DNA from: Crenobacter intestini
Lineage (GTDB): Bacteria; Pseudomonadota; Gammaproteobacteria; Burkholderiales; Chromobacteriaceae
Assembly (NCBI RefSeq): GCF_004919095.1
Contig: NZ_STGJ01000001.1
Coordinates: 124,001-188,000 of the forward strand
Direction: 5' to 3'
DNA: 64,000 nt
The first letter of the stretch is position 1. The number at the start of each line of letters is the position of its first letter. The translations under genes and the position numbers were made by a program. The notes beneath the pieces are model-generated. The model was given only the letters and a program-made list of their open reading frames with translations, was not told the origin of the DNA and did not search any database. Below are positions 24,850-34,727 of this stretch, piece by piece.

Positions 24850-25212
24850 TCAGCGCCTGCCCCCGCCCGACTTGGCGTCAACCGGGGGTAGGTGCTGGTA
24901 AAAGGCGGGGTCGGTATCGAACAGGGTGCCGATCCGGCCGGTTTGCGACGCACAGGCGATCAGCAAGGCCCGGTTGATTGCCTCCTTCTTGCTGACCCCC
25001 CACCACTCGATCATCTTGTCGAGCGACTTCTGCGCCTCGCGCGAGAGCTCGACCGTCACCGACAGCTCCTGCAGGCGGCGGCGGCGCAATTCGCGGCTGC
25101 GGCGCTTGCGCTCGGCCACGGTCATCGCGCGCTCGCCCAGCGGCTTGCGGCCCGGCTTCTTGCGCAGGCCGCCGATCAGGTCGCCGGTGTAATGGTCGCA
25201 GGGGTCTCTCAT
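24850..25212 (-). CDS. Small basic protein with ribbon-helix-helix-like segment
   Basis: 120 residues. A basic N-terminal half with GLRKKPGRKPLGERAMT and a run RKRRSRELRRRR precedes SVTVELSREAQKSLDKMI followed by GVSKKEAINRALLIA, which looks like strand-helix-helix. The layout resembles small DNA-associated proteins related to LexA-regulated genes in other proteobacteria, but no SOS box is visible upstream. Converges on the preceding gene with 4 bases between stops. Function not known. Confidence 0.6.
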   Translation of the reverse strand: MRDPCDHYTGDLIGGLRKKPGRKPLGERAMTVAERKRRSRELRRRRLQELSVTVELSREAQKSLDKMIEWWGVSKKEAINRALLIACASQTGRIGTLFDTDPAFYQHLPPVDAKSGGGRR

Positions 25213-25284
25213 GCGCTATAGGTGACGGGTCACGACAAAGGGGCGGAATCATAGCACGCACCGGGCCTTTCGGCGAGTTGCCGC

Positions 25285-26280
25285 TTAGCGCCAGCGCGGG
25301 ATGAAACGCCGCAACGCGTGCATGATCACCAGCGAGGCGCCGACCCAGGCACAGCCCAGCAAGGTCGCCCACAAGCGCCAGCCAACCAGTCCGAGATCGC
25401 CGCCCGGCAGGCGGGCGACGTCGATCAGCAGCAACACGAGCGCGGTCACCACCGCGCTGAAGGCCAGGTAGTCGGCACGCAAGGCGTAGGGATACGCAGC
25501 CGATAGCAAGGCAATCGACGCCAGCAGCGGCCAGTTCCCCGGCAGGAACACGAGTAGCAGCCAGGCAAGCGCCACGCCGGCGACGGTGCCGATGATGCGC
25601 TCGCGGATGCGCCGCCACGCCAGCGCGTCGTCAACATGCATGACAAAGAGGATGGTCAGCGCAACCCAGCCGGGCTCGACGAAGTCAAGCGCCTGGGCGC
25701 TGAGCGTGCCCAGCAGGATGGTCAGCGGCAGCGTCAGCCCGTACAAGGGGCCGTTGGTGTCGCCGCCCAGCACCGCGCCGATCTCGCGCCAGGGGGATGC
25801 GGTCGCCTGCTCGAAGCCGGCGGCCAGCGCGAGCGCGAGCGCAAGAACCGCCCCTGCAAAGTAAGCGACGCCCAGCGCCATCGTCGCCGGAAACCCCAGC
25901 TCGGCCAGCACCAGCGCAGACGCCGCATACTTGCCCAGCAGGCTCAGGTAGGCGTGCTCGGGCTTGGGTTGGCCGGCGAGGAAGCTCACCAGCAGCAGCG
26001 CGGACAGCGCCGCCCAGCGATGGCCGGCAAACCAGAGCCCCAGCGCCGCGCAGCCGATCACCAGCAGGGCACCCGCCAGCACCGCGACCGTGCGCGAAAC
26101 GGCGCGCGCGCGGGGGTCTATGGTCAACGCAAACAGGCCACCCAGTGCGACGAAGGCGCCCAGCAGCGGCTCGCCGCAGGCGATGCCGCCGAGCGCAGGC
26201 ATGCCGAGTGCGAGCGCGAACAACACGCCACGACGCATATCGGCGCGGGTCGGCGAAGGTAAAGGGCGCGTGGCGTCCAT
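25285..26280 (-). CDS. FUSC family membrane protein (aromatic-acid-exporter-like)
   Basis: 331 residues with about ten hydrophobic helices in two blocks separated by a soluble linker. The C-terminal block carries VDDALAWRRIRERIIGTVAGV, the conserved RxxERxxGTxxG motif of the FUSC/YccS family. Such proteins are thought to export aromatic or other organic acids. No adaptor gene is adjacent. A 58-bp gap separates it from pgpA. Confidence 0.8.
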   Translation of the reverse strand: MDATRPLPSPTRADMRRGVLFALALGMPALGGIACGEPLLGAFVALGGLFALTIDPRARAVSRTVAVLAGALLVIGCAALGLWFAGHRWAALSALLLVSFLAGQPKPEHAYLSLLGKYAASALVLAELGFPATMALGVAYFAGAVLALALALAAGFEQATASPWREIGAVLGGDTNGPLYGLTLPLTILLGTLSAQALDFVEPGWVALTILFVMHVDDALAWRRIRERIIGTVAGVALAWLLLVFLPGNWPLLASIALLSAAYPYALRADYLAFSAVVTALVLLLIDVARLPGGDLGLVGWRLWATLLGCAWVGASLVIMHALRRFIPRWR

Positions 26281-26338
26281 CGGTCAGGATCTCCCGGCAA
26301 CCCTGCCGTTGTAGACGCGCACAAGGTATCGCGCTCAC

Positions 26339-26824
26339 CTAGGCGAGCACGCGCCACACGGCGGCCTGCACGGCCAGCGCGAACACGGCGGCAAACAGGT
26401 CGTCGAGCATCACGCCCAGCCCGCCACCGACACGCGCGTCGACCACGCGGATCGGCCAGGGCTTGACGATGTCGAACAGGCGGAACAGGGCGAAGGCCAG
26501 CAGCCAGCCCGCCGCGGTGGGCGGCGCGTAGATCAGCACCAGCAGCATGGCGACGATCTCGTCCCACACGATGGCGCCGGGGTCGTGCGCGCCGAGCGAG
26601 CGCCCTGCCCGCGCACAGATCGGCACCCCCGCGACAAACAGGAAGGCGGTGAGCAGCAGCATCAGTCCCTCGGGCAGCCCCAGCCACAGCCACAAGACGA
26701 AAAGCGGAAAAGCGGCGAGCGTGCCGAAGGTGCCGGGCGCCCGCGGCGCGAGGCCACTGCCGAAGCCCAGGGCCAGGAAGTGGGCCGGATGGGCCAGCAG
26801 GAAACGCAAGTCGGGTTTGGTCAT
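26339..26824 (-). CDS. pgpA: Phosphatidylglycerophosphatase A
   Basis: 161 residues, three to four membrane segments. GFGSGLAPRAPGTFGTLAAF near the N-terminus, IVWDEIVAM in the middle and RLFDIVKPWPIR followed by the acidic stretch GVMLDDLFA are the diagnostic PgpA blocks. It dephosphorylates phosphatidylglycerol phosphate at the inner membrane. The start overlaps the thiL stop by 4 bases; this thiL-pgpA pairing is common. Confidence 0.94.
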   Translation of the reverse strand: MTKPDLRFLLAHPAHFLALGFGSGLAPRAPGTFGTLAAFPLFVLWLWLGLPEGLMLLLTAFLFVAGVPICARAGRSLGAHDPGAIVWDEIVAMLLVLIYAPPTAAGWLLAFALFRLFDIVKPWPIRVVDARVGGGLGVMLDDLFAAVFALAVQAAVWRVLA

Positions 26825-27774
26825 CGGAAGTGGTCGTAGCTCGTGTGCGTGAGAAGGACGGGCGCACCATCAGGCGCGTCCAAGAGGCGAACACCCTCGC
26901 CCGCCGCCACCCTGCCGACACGGGTGAGCCGCAGACCAAGCTCGGCCGGCAAGGCCTCGATGGCCGCACGGTGCGCACGCGGCGCGGTGAAGCACAGCTC
27001 GTAATCGTCGCCGCCAGCGGCGAACAGCGCCGGTGCCGAGGATCGCAGTGCCAACAACGCTTCGGCACAAGGCAGCGCGGATAGCCACAGCTCGGCGGCG
27101 ACGCCCGAGCGTTCGCATAGGTGCGCAAGATCGCCAGTGAGCCCGTCGGAGACATCCAGCGCGGCACTGGCCAGCCCCCGCAGGCGCTCACCCAGCTGCA
27201 GGCGCGGCTCGGGCCAGTCCAGCCGCCGCGCCGCATTACGGAGGGTGTCTAAGCCTACGTCCGGCGCGCGGCCGTAGCGCGCCGCGACCGCCAGCGCCGC
27301 CCCACCCAGCTCGCCACTGACCCAGATGTCGTCGCCGGCCACTGCGCCGTCGCGGCGGATCGCCTGCCCGGCCGGCACTTCGCCGATCAGCGTGACCGAC
27401 AGCGTTAAGGGGCCGCGGGTGGTGTCGCCACCGACCAGGTCGACGTCATGGCGATCGGCCAGCGAGAAAAATCCACGTGAAAAAGCGGCGAGCCACGCCT
27501 CGTCGGCCGCCGGCAGGGCGACGGCCAGTGTCGCCCAGCGCGCGCGCGCACCCATCGCGGCAACGTCGGACAGGTTGACCGCCAGCGTCTTGTGGCCGAG
27601 CGACGCGGGGTCGGTACCGGCAAAGAAGTGCCTTCCTTCGACCAGCATGTCGGTGGTCACCACCAGTTCCATGCCGGGCGCGGGTGCGAGGATGGCCGCG
27701 TCGTCGCCCACCCCGAGCACGGCGCCCGGCGCGGGACGGTCGAAATAGCGGCGTATCAATTGGAATTCGTTCAT
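26821..27774 (-). CDS. thiL: Thiamine-monophosphate kinase
   Basis: 317 residues. It phosphorylates thiamine monophosphate to the active diphosphate. The AIRS-fold motifs GVGDDAAIL, TTDMLVEGRHF, DLVGGDTTRGPL, DVSDGL and AGGDDYELCFT are present. The start at 27774 gives the normal N-terminus NEFQLIRRYF but lies only 6 bases after the T-run of a strong terminator, leaving no clear ribosome site; the next internal Met (near residue 34) would remove conserved sequence. Confidence 0.93.
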   Translation of the reverse strand: MNEFQLIRRYFDRPAPGAVLGVGDDAAILAPAPGMELVVTTDMLVEGRHFFAGTDPASLGHKTLAVNLSDVAAMGARARWATLAVALPAADEAWLAAFSRGFFSLADRHDVDLVGGDTTRGPLTLSVTLIGEVPAGQAIRRDGAVAGDDIWVSGELGGAALAVAARYGRAPDVGLDTLRNAARRLDWPEPRLQLGERLRGLASAALDVSDGLTGDLAHLCERSGVAAELWLSALPCAEALLALRSSAPALFAAGGDDYELCFTAPRAHRAAIEALPAELGLRLTRVGRVAAGEGVRLLDAPDGAPVLLTHTSYDHFR

Positions 27775-27780
27775 CTGGGC

Positions 27781-27805
27781 AAAAAAACACCCGCCGTGGC
27801 GGGTG
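27781..27805 (-). terminator. Strong intrinsic terminator between nusB and thiL
   Basis: On the minus strand an 8-bp perfect GC-rich stem (CACCCGCC/GGCGGGTG) with a 2-base centre, so the innermost pairs probably open, runs straight into T7. It follows the nusB stop by about 20 bases and directly precedes the thiL start codon. Confidence 0.85.
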
Positions 27806-27826
27806 TGCGTGTAGCGGGTGGCAGAC

Positions 27827-28282
27827 TCAGCCCTGCGCGCCCTGGCGGCGCGACTTCTGGCGGGCGACCTCTTCGGCGCGCACGTCGGCAGCGAGCTTGT
27901 CGAGCACGCCGTTGACGAACTTGTGGCCGTCGGTGCCACCGAAGGTCTTGGTGATCTCGATCGCCTCGTTGATGATCACCGGGTACGGCGTCTCCGGCAG
28001 CTGGGTCAGTTCCATCGCGGCCATCAGCAGCACCGAACGCTCGACCGGGCTGACCTCTTCGGCCTTGCGCTCGTGGTAGCGGTCCACCAGCGGGCCGAGT
28101 TCGGCCGCGTCCTTGATCACGGTGTACAGGAGGTTGCGGAACAGCGCCTCGTCAGCCTTGACGAAGTAGTCGTTCTCGCGCAGGTGCTTCTCGATCAGCG
28201 AAGCCGGGGTTTCCGGGTTCAGCAGCCACTCGTAGATGCCTTGTACGGCAAACTCGCGGGCACGGCGGCGTGCGGTTTTCAT
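27827..28282 (-). CDS. nusB: Transcription antitermination factor NusB
   Basis: 151 residues, all helical: ARRRAREFAVQGIYEW at the start and AAMELTQLPETPYPVIINEAIEI plus GHKFVNGVLDKLA at the end are the family blocks. With NusE it binds boxA RNA in rRNA antitermination complexes. It follows ribH by 37 bases, the usual ribH-nusB order. Confidence 0.95.
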   Translation of the reverse strand: MKTARRRAREFAVQGIYEWLLNPETPASLIEKHLRENDYFVKADEALFRNLLYTVIKDAAELGPLVDRYHERKAEEVSPVERSVLLMAAMELTQLPETPYPVIINEAIEITKTFGGTDGHKFVNGVLDKLAADVRAEEVARQKSRRQGAQG

Positions 28283-28319
28283 GGTGTTGTCCTTATTAAA
28301 GATCGGGCGCGGCAGGTGT

Positions 28320-28787
28320 TCAGCCGCGCAGGGCTTTTTGCAGGTTGGCCATCTCGACCGCCACGCGGGCCGCGTCGCGGCCCTTCTCTTCCATCCTCAC
28401 CTCGGCCTGCTCGTCGGTCTCGGTGGTCAGGATCGCGTTGGCGATCGGCAAGGCGGCGTCCAGCGTCACGCGGGTGACGGCGGCGCCGGACTCGTTGGAA
28501 ACCAGCTCGAAATGGTAGGTCTCGCCGCGGATCACCGCACCCAGCGCGACCAGCGCGTCGAAGCGGCCGCTTTCGGCCATGGTCTTGAGCACCAGCGGGA
28601 TTTCCAGCGCGCCGGGCACCGAGGCGAGCGTGATGTCGGCCGGAGCGACGCCCAGCACGGACAGCTCGGACAGGCAGGCGTCGCGCAGGCCGTGGCAGAC
28701 ATCCTCGTTGAAGCGGCTCATCACGACGCCGACACGAAGGCCCTGGCCGTTGAGGTTGGATTCGATACGACGGACGGCGTCCAGCAT
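28320..28787 (-). CDS. ribH: 6,7-Dimethyl-8-ribityllumazine synthase
   Basis: 155 residues; condenses the pyrimidine diamine with 3,4-dihydroxybutanone phosphate. Substrate-binding blocks [39 protein letters not shown] and the C-terminal [15 protein letters not shown] are present; the catalytic His is in the YHFE motif. A good GGAGAGC ribosome site precedes the ATG. Confidence 0.96.
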   Translation of the reverse strand: MLDAVRRIESNLNGQGLRVGVVMSRFNEDVCHGLRDACLSELSVLGVAPADITLASVPGALEIPLVLKTMAESGRFDALVALGAVIRGETYHFELVSNESGAAVTRVTLDAALPIANAILTTETDEQAEVRMEEKGRDAARVAVEMANLQKALRG

Positions 28788-28857
28788 GCTGCTCTCCTGC
28801 TCATGGGGGTGGGCGCGCCTTGCGCGGCAAGGCGCGGGATTTTACCGGAAAACACGT

Positions 28858-28889
28858 GCCCGTGCACGCGGGCGGCGGCGGGCACGGGC
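28858..28889 (-). terminator. Hairpin after ribBX, weak terminator or attenuator
   Basis: GCCCGTGC/GCACGGGC, a perfect 8-bp stem with a GC-rich 16-base loop, followed on the minus strand after 5 bases by T4. It lies between ribBX and ribH and may reduce read-through. Confidence 0.5.
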
Positions 28890-28899
28890 AAAACAAGGG

Positions 28900-30012
28900 T
28901 CAGATGTCGATATGCAGCGATTGCGGCTGGCAGAAGCCGGCGACCTCCAGGTCGAAACCGACCATCGACGGCAGGCTAACCGGCGAGGCCATCAGGCGCA
29001 TGCGTCCGACGCCGACCGCCTTGAGCATTTGCGCACCGATGCCGAAGAACTTACTGTCCCAGGCGGCACGCGGGGTCGCCTCGCCAGGCACCGGCAACGC
29101 GCGCGCGGCCAGGTCGTCGCCGCTCTCGGTGCGGTGCAGCAGGATGACCACGCCCTTGCCCGCCTCTTCGATGGTCTCCAGCGCGAAGGGCAGCGTCCAG
29201 CTGTGCGCGCTGGCGAGCGGATCGAGCAGGTCCATCACCGACAAGGGCTCGTGCACGCGCACCAGTACCTCATCGTCGGCGCGGATGTCGCCCTTGACCA
29301 GCGCGAGATGGGTGTCCTCGCCGGTGGTGTCGCGGAACACGTGCAGCTCGAACTCGCCGAACGGGGTGACGATCTCGCGCGAGCCGGTACGGGTGACCAG
29401 GCTCTCGGTGCGGCTGCGGTAGGCGATCAAGTCGGCGATGGTGCCCACCTTCAGGCCATGCTGCTCGGCGAACGCGATCAGCTCTGGCATGCGCGCCATG
29501 GTGCCGTCGTCGTTCATGATCTCGCAGATCACCGACGCCGGCGCGAGCCCGGCGAGCCCGGCCAGGTCGCAACCCGCCTCGGTATGCCCGGCGCGCGCAA
29601 GCACCCCACCCTCGACCGCTTTGAGCGGGAAGATATGCCCCGGCTGCACCAGGTCAGACGGTTGCGCGTCGCGCGCGACGGCCGCCTGCACGGTGCGCGC
29701 GCGGTCGGCCGCCGAAATGCCGGTGGTCACCCCGCGCGCGGCCTCGATCGAGACCGTGAAGTTGGTACCCAAGGGCGTGCCGTTCTTGCTGGTCATCAGC
29801 GGCAGCTCGAGCGCCTCGCACTTGTCGGCGGTCAGCGTGAGGCAGATCAGGCCGCGGCCGTGCTTGGCCATGAAGTTGATCGCGTCGGCGCTCACATGCT
29901 CGGCCGCCATCACGAGGTCACCCTCGTTCTCGCGGTCTTCGGCGTCGGCGAGCACGACCATCTTGCCGGCACGGATATCGTCGATGATGTCCTGGATGGG
30001 GGAGATCTTCAT
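28900..30012 (-). CDS. ribB: 3,4-Dihydroxy-2-butanone 4-phosphate synthase with degenerate RibA-like domain (RibBX)
   Basis: 370 residues. The N-terminal RibB domain (1 to about 205) is intact: DAEDRENEGD, GLICLTLT, GTNFTVSIEA, RPGH-like QPGHIFPL and the RAGHTEAGCDL motif. The C-terminal half has the size and outline of GTP cyclohydrolase II, but the zinc-binding Cys cluster and the RQEGRGIGL catalytic loop are missing; only one Cys remains, near the end. This matches the RibBX variant known from proteobacteria, so GTP cyclohydrolase activity should be supplied by a ribA elsewhere. No FMN riboswitch fits into the 50-base gap upstream. Confidence 0.9.
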   Translation of the reverse strand: MKISPIQDIIDDIRAGKMVVLADAEDRENEGDLVMAAEHVSADAINFMAKHGRGLICLTLTADKCEALELPLMTSKNGTPLGTNFTVSIEAARGVTTGISAADRARTVQAAVARDAQPSDLVQPGHIFPLKAVEGGVLARAGHTEAGCDLAGLAGLAPASVICEIMNDDGTMARMPELIAFAEQHGLKVGTIADLIAYRSRTESLVTRTGSREIVTPFGEFELHVFRDTTGEDTHLALVKGDIRADDEVLVRVHEPLSVMDLLDPLASAHSWTLPFALETIEEAGKGVVILLHRTESGDDLAARALPVPGEATPRAAWDSKFFGIGAQMLKAVGVGRMRLMASPVSLPSMVGFDLEVAGFCQPQSLHIDI

Positions 30013-30062
30013 TTTTCAGCCTTTGTAACAGGGACCATCCCTGCGTTCTATGTATGCAAACT

Positions 30063-30734
30063 TCAAATGCTGGCGGCAAGCCCAAAATCAAGGCTCAGGT
30101 AATTACCATCCGCGCGCACCCCGCGCACATCCAGCGCGAGCGGTGCGCCAAACAAGGGGCCGCCGGTCACCAGCGTATGGAATTCGCCTGCCTCGCCGCA
30201 CGGGTCTATCCCCTCGGCGAGCATCCGCGCGATCAGCGCGTGGTCCAGCACCTGCCCCAGATAATCGTCGGCCATCAGGTCGCGGCGGATCACCACGATG
30301 CGCGCGGTAAAGCCCGCGTCGACAAACTCGCGCACCAGGGCAAGCCTGTCCTCGCCCCATAGCGGCAGCTCCGGCGCAAGGCCCGCCGCTAAGCACACCT
30401 GCTCTTCCCATTGCCGGTGCGCAACGAGGTCGATGTCGCCGAACACCGCGGCCGCAGCACCCATCTCTCGCGCGTGCCCCAGCTTCTCGACGAACACGCG
30501 TTCGTAATCGCCCCAGCTCGCGTGCCCGCTGATGCGCGGCAAGCCCAGCAGGGCGGCCTGCGCGTCCAGTACCGCAGGGGAGACGCCGTGCGAGCGGCTG
30601 CGCTCGCCCGTCTCGTCGAGCATGGTCAGCAGCGCAAGCGGACGTGCGCCCGCGCGCACCGCGCGCCACAGGGCGAGCGTCGAATCCTTGCCGCCGCTGT
30701 ACGACGCGACAAACGGCGTGTCTTTCGCGATCAT
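30063..30734 (-). CDS. Diphthine-ammonia ligase-like ATP pyrophosphatase (Dph6 family)
   Basis: 223 residues. SYSGGKDSTLAL is the PP-loop of N-type ATP pyrophosphatases; GDIDLVAHRQWEEQVCLAAGL and ECGEFHT-like EAGEFHTLVTGGP match the bacterial Dph6/YjgF-linked family (TIGR00290-type). Diphthamide does not occur in bacteria, so the real substrate is another amidation reaction, not known. It overlaps ribE by 4 bases and precedes ribBX by 50, within the riboflavin operon. Confidence 0.82.
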   Translation of the reverse strand: MIAKDTPFVASYSGGKDSTLALWRAVRAGARPLALLTMLDETGERSRSHGVSPAVLDAQAALLGLPRISGHASWGDYERVFVEKLGHAREMGAAAAVFGDIDLVAHRQWEEQVCLAAGLAPELPLWGEDRLALVREFVDAGFTARIVVIRRDLMADDYLGQVLDHALIARMLAEGIDPCGEAGEFHTLVTGGPLFGAPLALDVRGVRADGNYLSLDFGLAASI

Positions 30735-31345
30735 GCGGACGCCCTTTGCGCGAGCACGCGCTCGACGGTGTCGACGATCGCCTGCGTCTGCGGGTCGACT
30801 TCGATATTGACGATGTCGCCCACCGCGCAGCCACCCAGCTTGGTGCGCGCCAGTGTCTCGGGGATCAGGAAGACGGAAAACTCGCCGTTTTTCACGTCAC
30901 CGACGGTCAGGCTGACGCCGTCGATGCCGATGTAGCCCTTGTCGAACACGTATTTGCGGACAGGTTCGGGCAAGGCGAAGCGCACGGTGCGGTTGTTCGG
31001 CGTGTCAATCACGCTGACGATGGGCGCCGTGCACAGCACGTGGCCGGACATCGCATGGCCGCCGATCTCATCGCCGAAACGCGCGGCGCGCTCGACGTTC
31101 ACCCGGTCGCCAACCTTCAGTGCGCCCAGGTTGGTCGCGCGCAGCGTCTCCTGCATCAGGTCGAACGCGACGACGTCGCCTTCGATCCCTGTCACGGTCA
31201 GGCACACGCCGTTGTGCGCGACCGATGCGCCCAGTTGCAGGCCGGGCAGCAAAGCCTCGGGCAGGCGCACCTTGTGGGTGCGGAAATTTTCCTTTTCGGC
31301 GACGGCGACAAGCTCGGCCATCCCCTGGACGATCCCGGTAAACAT
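30731..31345 (-). CDS. ribE: Riboflavin synthase alpha subunit
   Basis: 204 residues from MFTGIVQGM at 31345, the canonical start. Two lumazine-binding repeats (about 1-95 and 96-195) with [11 protein letters not shown] and [12 protein letters not shown], and [11 protein letters not shown] between. It dismutates two lumazines to riboflavin. First gene of the riboflavin cluster, divergent from prfC with a 127-base intergenic region. Confidence 0.96.
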   Translation of the reverse strand: MFTGIVQGMAELVAVAEKENFRTHKVRLPEALLPGLQLGASVAHNGVCLTVTGIEGDVVAFDLMQETLRATNLGALKVGDRVNVERAARFGDEIGGHAMSGHVLCTAPIVSVIDTPNNRTVRFALPEPVRKYVFDKGYIGIDGVSLTVGDVKNGEFSVFLIPETLARTKLGGCAVGDIVNIEVDPQTQAIVDTVERVLAQRASA

Positions 31346-31472
31346 TCTGGAAGATCCTGCGCAAAATCGGATGCCGACATTGTACCTGCAACACCATGAA
31401 ATGGCTGCCCGGCGAGCCTTGGCAAAATTCGGTACAATGCGCGGTTTACGAAATCCCCACCCCGAACGCGCA

Positions 31473-33083
<1,611 letters not shown>

Positions 33084-33099
33084 GCATTGCGGAGCGGAC

Positions 33100-33996
33100 A
33101 TGGCGGCGGGTGACTTGTACGAATTCTGGCAGACGATGCGCGGCAGCTACGCCGCGGACATCGTGCGCTCGGGCGTGCTCGTCGCCGTGCTGGTCGCGCT
33201 CAGGATCGCGATCGGCCGCGCCATCGGCGCCAACACCGACTGGACGCTGGACGACAGGCGGCGCTGGTCGATCACCGCGCGCAACGTGCTGTTCATCACC
33301 GGCGTCGCCGGCATCGCGCTGATCTGGGCGTCCGAGCTGCAGACCATCGCGGTGTCGATGCTCGCGTTTGCCGCCGCGGTGATCCTGGCGACCAAGGAGC
33401 TGATCATGTGCCTGACCGGCGGCCTGCTTCGGAGCGCGTCGAACAGCTACGGCCTCGGTGACCACATCGAGGTCGCCCACATCCGCGGGCGGGTGGTCGA
33501 CATCGGCCTCTTGACCACCACGGTGATGGAAATCGGCCCCGAGCACGACAGCCACCAGATGACCGGCCGCGCCCTCGCCTTCCCGCACAGCCTGCTGCTG
33601 ACGCAGCCGGTGATCCAGGAAAACTACATGGGCGAGTACGTCGTGCACACGGTCAAGCTGACCCTGCCCTTGAGCCTGCCGCCCGCGCGCGCCGAACGCC
33701 TGCTGCTCGCCGCCGCCCAGGACGCCGTCGCGCCCTTCCTTGCCGCCGCGCAAAGGCATATGTCGCGCATCGAGGCGATCCACCACCTGGACACCCCGTC
33801 GGTCGAGCCGCGGGTGTCGGTGCAGACGCTGAACGACACGAGCTATCTCTTGAGCCTGCGCATCGCGCTGCCCGCCAAGTCGCGTCAGCGGACCGAGCAG
33901 CTCATCCTCAAGCATTTCCTGCGCGAGGCCTTCCCCGAGCCTGCCGACGACGCTTCGGCAGGCAACGTCCAACCTTCACCTTCCCAACAGGCTTGA
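33100..33996 (+). CDS. MscS-type mechanosensitive channel family protein
   Basis: 298 residues with three N-terminal hydrophobic helices (about 20-40, 60-80, 85-110), then a soluble domain that holds the MscS beta-domain (YGLGDHIEVAHIRGRVVDIGLLTTTVMEI, FPHSLLLTQPV). The pore helix is less Gly/Ala regular than in MscS. It may gate in osmotic downshift. 5 bases before the TetR gene, so likely in the same unit. Confidence 0.85.
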   Translation: MAAGDLYEFWQTMRGSYAADIVRSGVLVAVLVALRIAIGRAIGANTDWTLDDRRRWSITARNVLFITGVAGIALIWASELQTIAVSMLAFAAAVILATKELIMCLTGGLLRSASNSYGLGDHIEVAHIRGRVVDIGLLTTTVMEIGPEHDSHQMTGRALAFPHSLLLTQPVIQENYMGEYVVHTVKLTLPLSLPPARAERLLLAAAQDAVAPFLAAAQRHMSRIEAIHHLDTPSVEPRVSVQTLNDTSYLLSLRIALPAKSRQRTEQLILKHFLREAFPEPADDASAGNVQPSPSQQA

Positions 33997-34001
33997 TTCC
34001 C

Positions 34002-34646
34002 ATGAGCAAGACCCGGATCAAAACCTACGACAAGATCATCATCGAGAGCCTCAAGCTGTTCAACGAGCACGGCGAACGGGCGATCACCACCAACCATATT
34101 TCGGCGCACCTGGGCATCAGCCCGGGCAATCTGTACTACCACTTCCGCAACAAGGAAGAGATCGTCTTCCAGATCTTCCGCGAGTACGAGGCCTTCATCC
34201 GTGAGCAGCTGACGCCGCCGGCGGACCGCGCGCCGACGGTCGACGACTTGTCGCGCTACCTCGACGCGATCTTCCAGGGTTTCTGGCGCTTCCGCTTCAT
34301 GTTCGACGACCTGCCGGGGCTGCTCTCGCGCAACCCGCAGATGCAGGCCGAGTACCACCACTTCATCGGTACCGAACTGCAGCCGATGATGATCGCCTTC
34401 CTGAAGGGCTTCCAGCAGTCGGGCTTCCTCCGTTTCGACGACGAGGAAACCATCAGCCTGTTGGCGGTCAATATCTGGATCGTCGTCAAGTTCTGGTACG
34501 CGTTCGAGCAGTCGGCCAAGCCCAAGGTGCCGATCTCGCCGGACACCGGCCGGCGCGGCGCACGCCAGGTGCTCGCGCTGATGCGCCCCTACGTCAGCGC
34601 CGACCACCTCGAAAGCTTCAAGGCGCTCGACGCGCGCTACCGCTAG
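34002..34646 (+). CDS. TetR/AcrR family regulator
   Basis: 214 residues from the ATG at 34002; a TTG at 33993 would add three residues. HTH at about 12-58 (IIIESLKLFNEHGERAITTN, LGISPGNLYYHFRNKEE). The all-helical ligand domain contains aromatic stretches FQGFWRFRFMFDDLPGL and NIWIVVKFWYAF, suggesting a hydrophobic ligand. It follows the MscS gene by 5 bases and converges on the exporter operon. Its target is unknown; the AATGAAT-N4-ATTCATT palindrome at 43204 is one candidate. Confidence 0.87.
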   Translation: MSKTRIKTYDKIIIESLKLFNEHGERAITTNHISAHLGISPGNLYYHFRNKEEIVFQIFREYEAFIREQLTPPADRAPTVDDLSRYLDAIFQGFWRFRFMFDDLPGLLSRNPQMQAEYHHFIGTELQPMMIAFLKGFQQSGFLRFDDEETISLLAVNIWIVVKFWYAFEQSAKPKVPISPDTGRRGARQVLALMRPYVSADHLESFKALDARYR

Positions 34647-34727
34647 CCTCTTGTCCAGGCCGGCAGCCCTGGCCGGCACCGGCTACTTGGGCCGAGTCTG
34701 CGCGCGCACAGGCGCCGGCCGATGGGT

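Noticed and set aside
23235-24953. Minus-strand reading frame that extends the patatin gene by some 570 codons
   Set aside because: It is antisense to the 504-residue gene at 23331-24845. The patatin signal peptide at 23234 and its codon usage fix the true start; the extension is a GC-skew shadow.
25213-25284. SOS box search before the small basic protein gene
   Set aside because: No CTGT-N8-ACAG type sequence is visible, so LexA control is not supported.
30013-30062. Search for an FMN riboswitch in front of ribBX
   Set aside because: The gap to the upstream gene is only 50 bases, too short for the RFN element, and none of its conserved loops is present.
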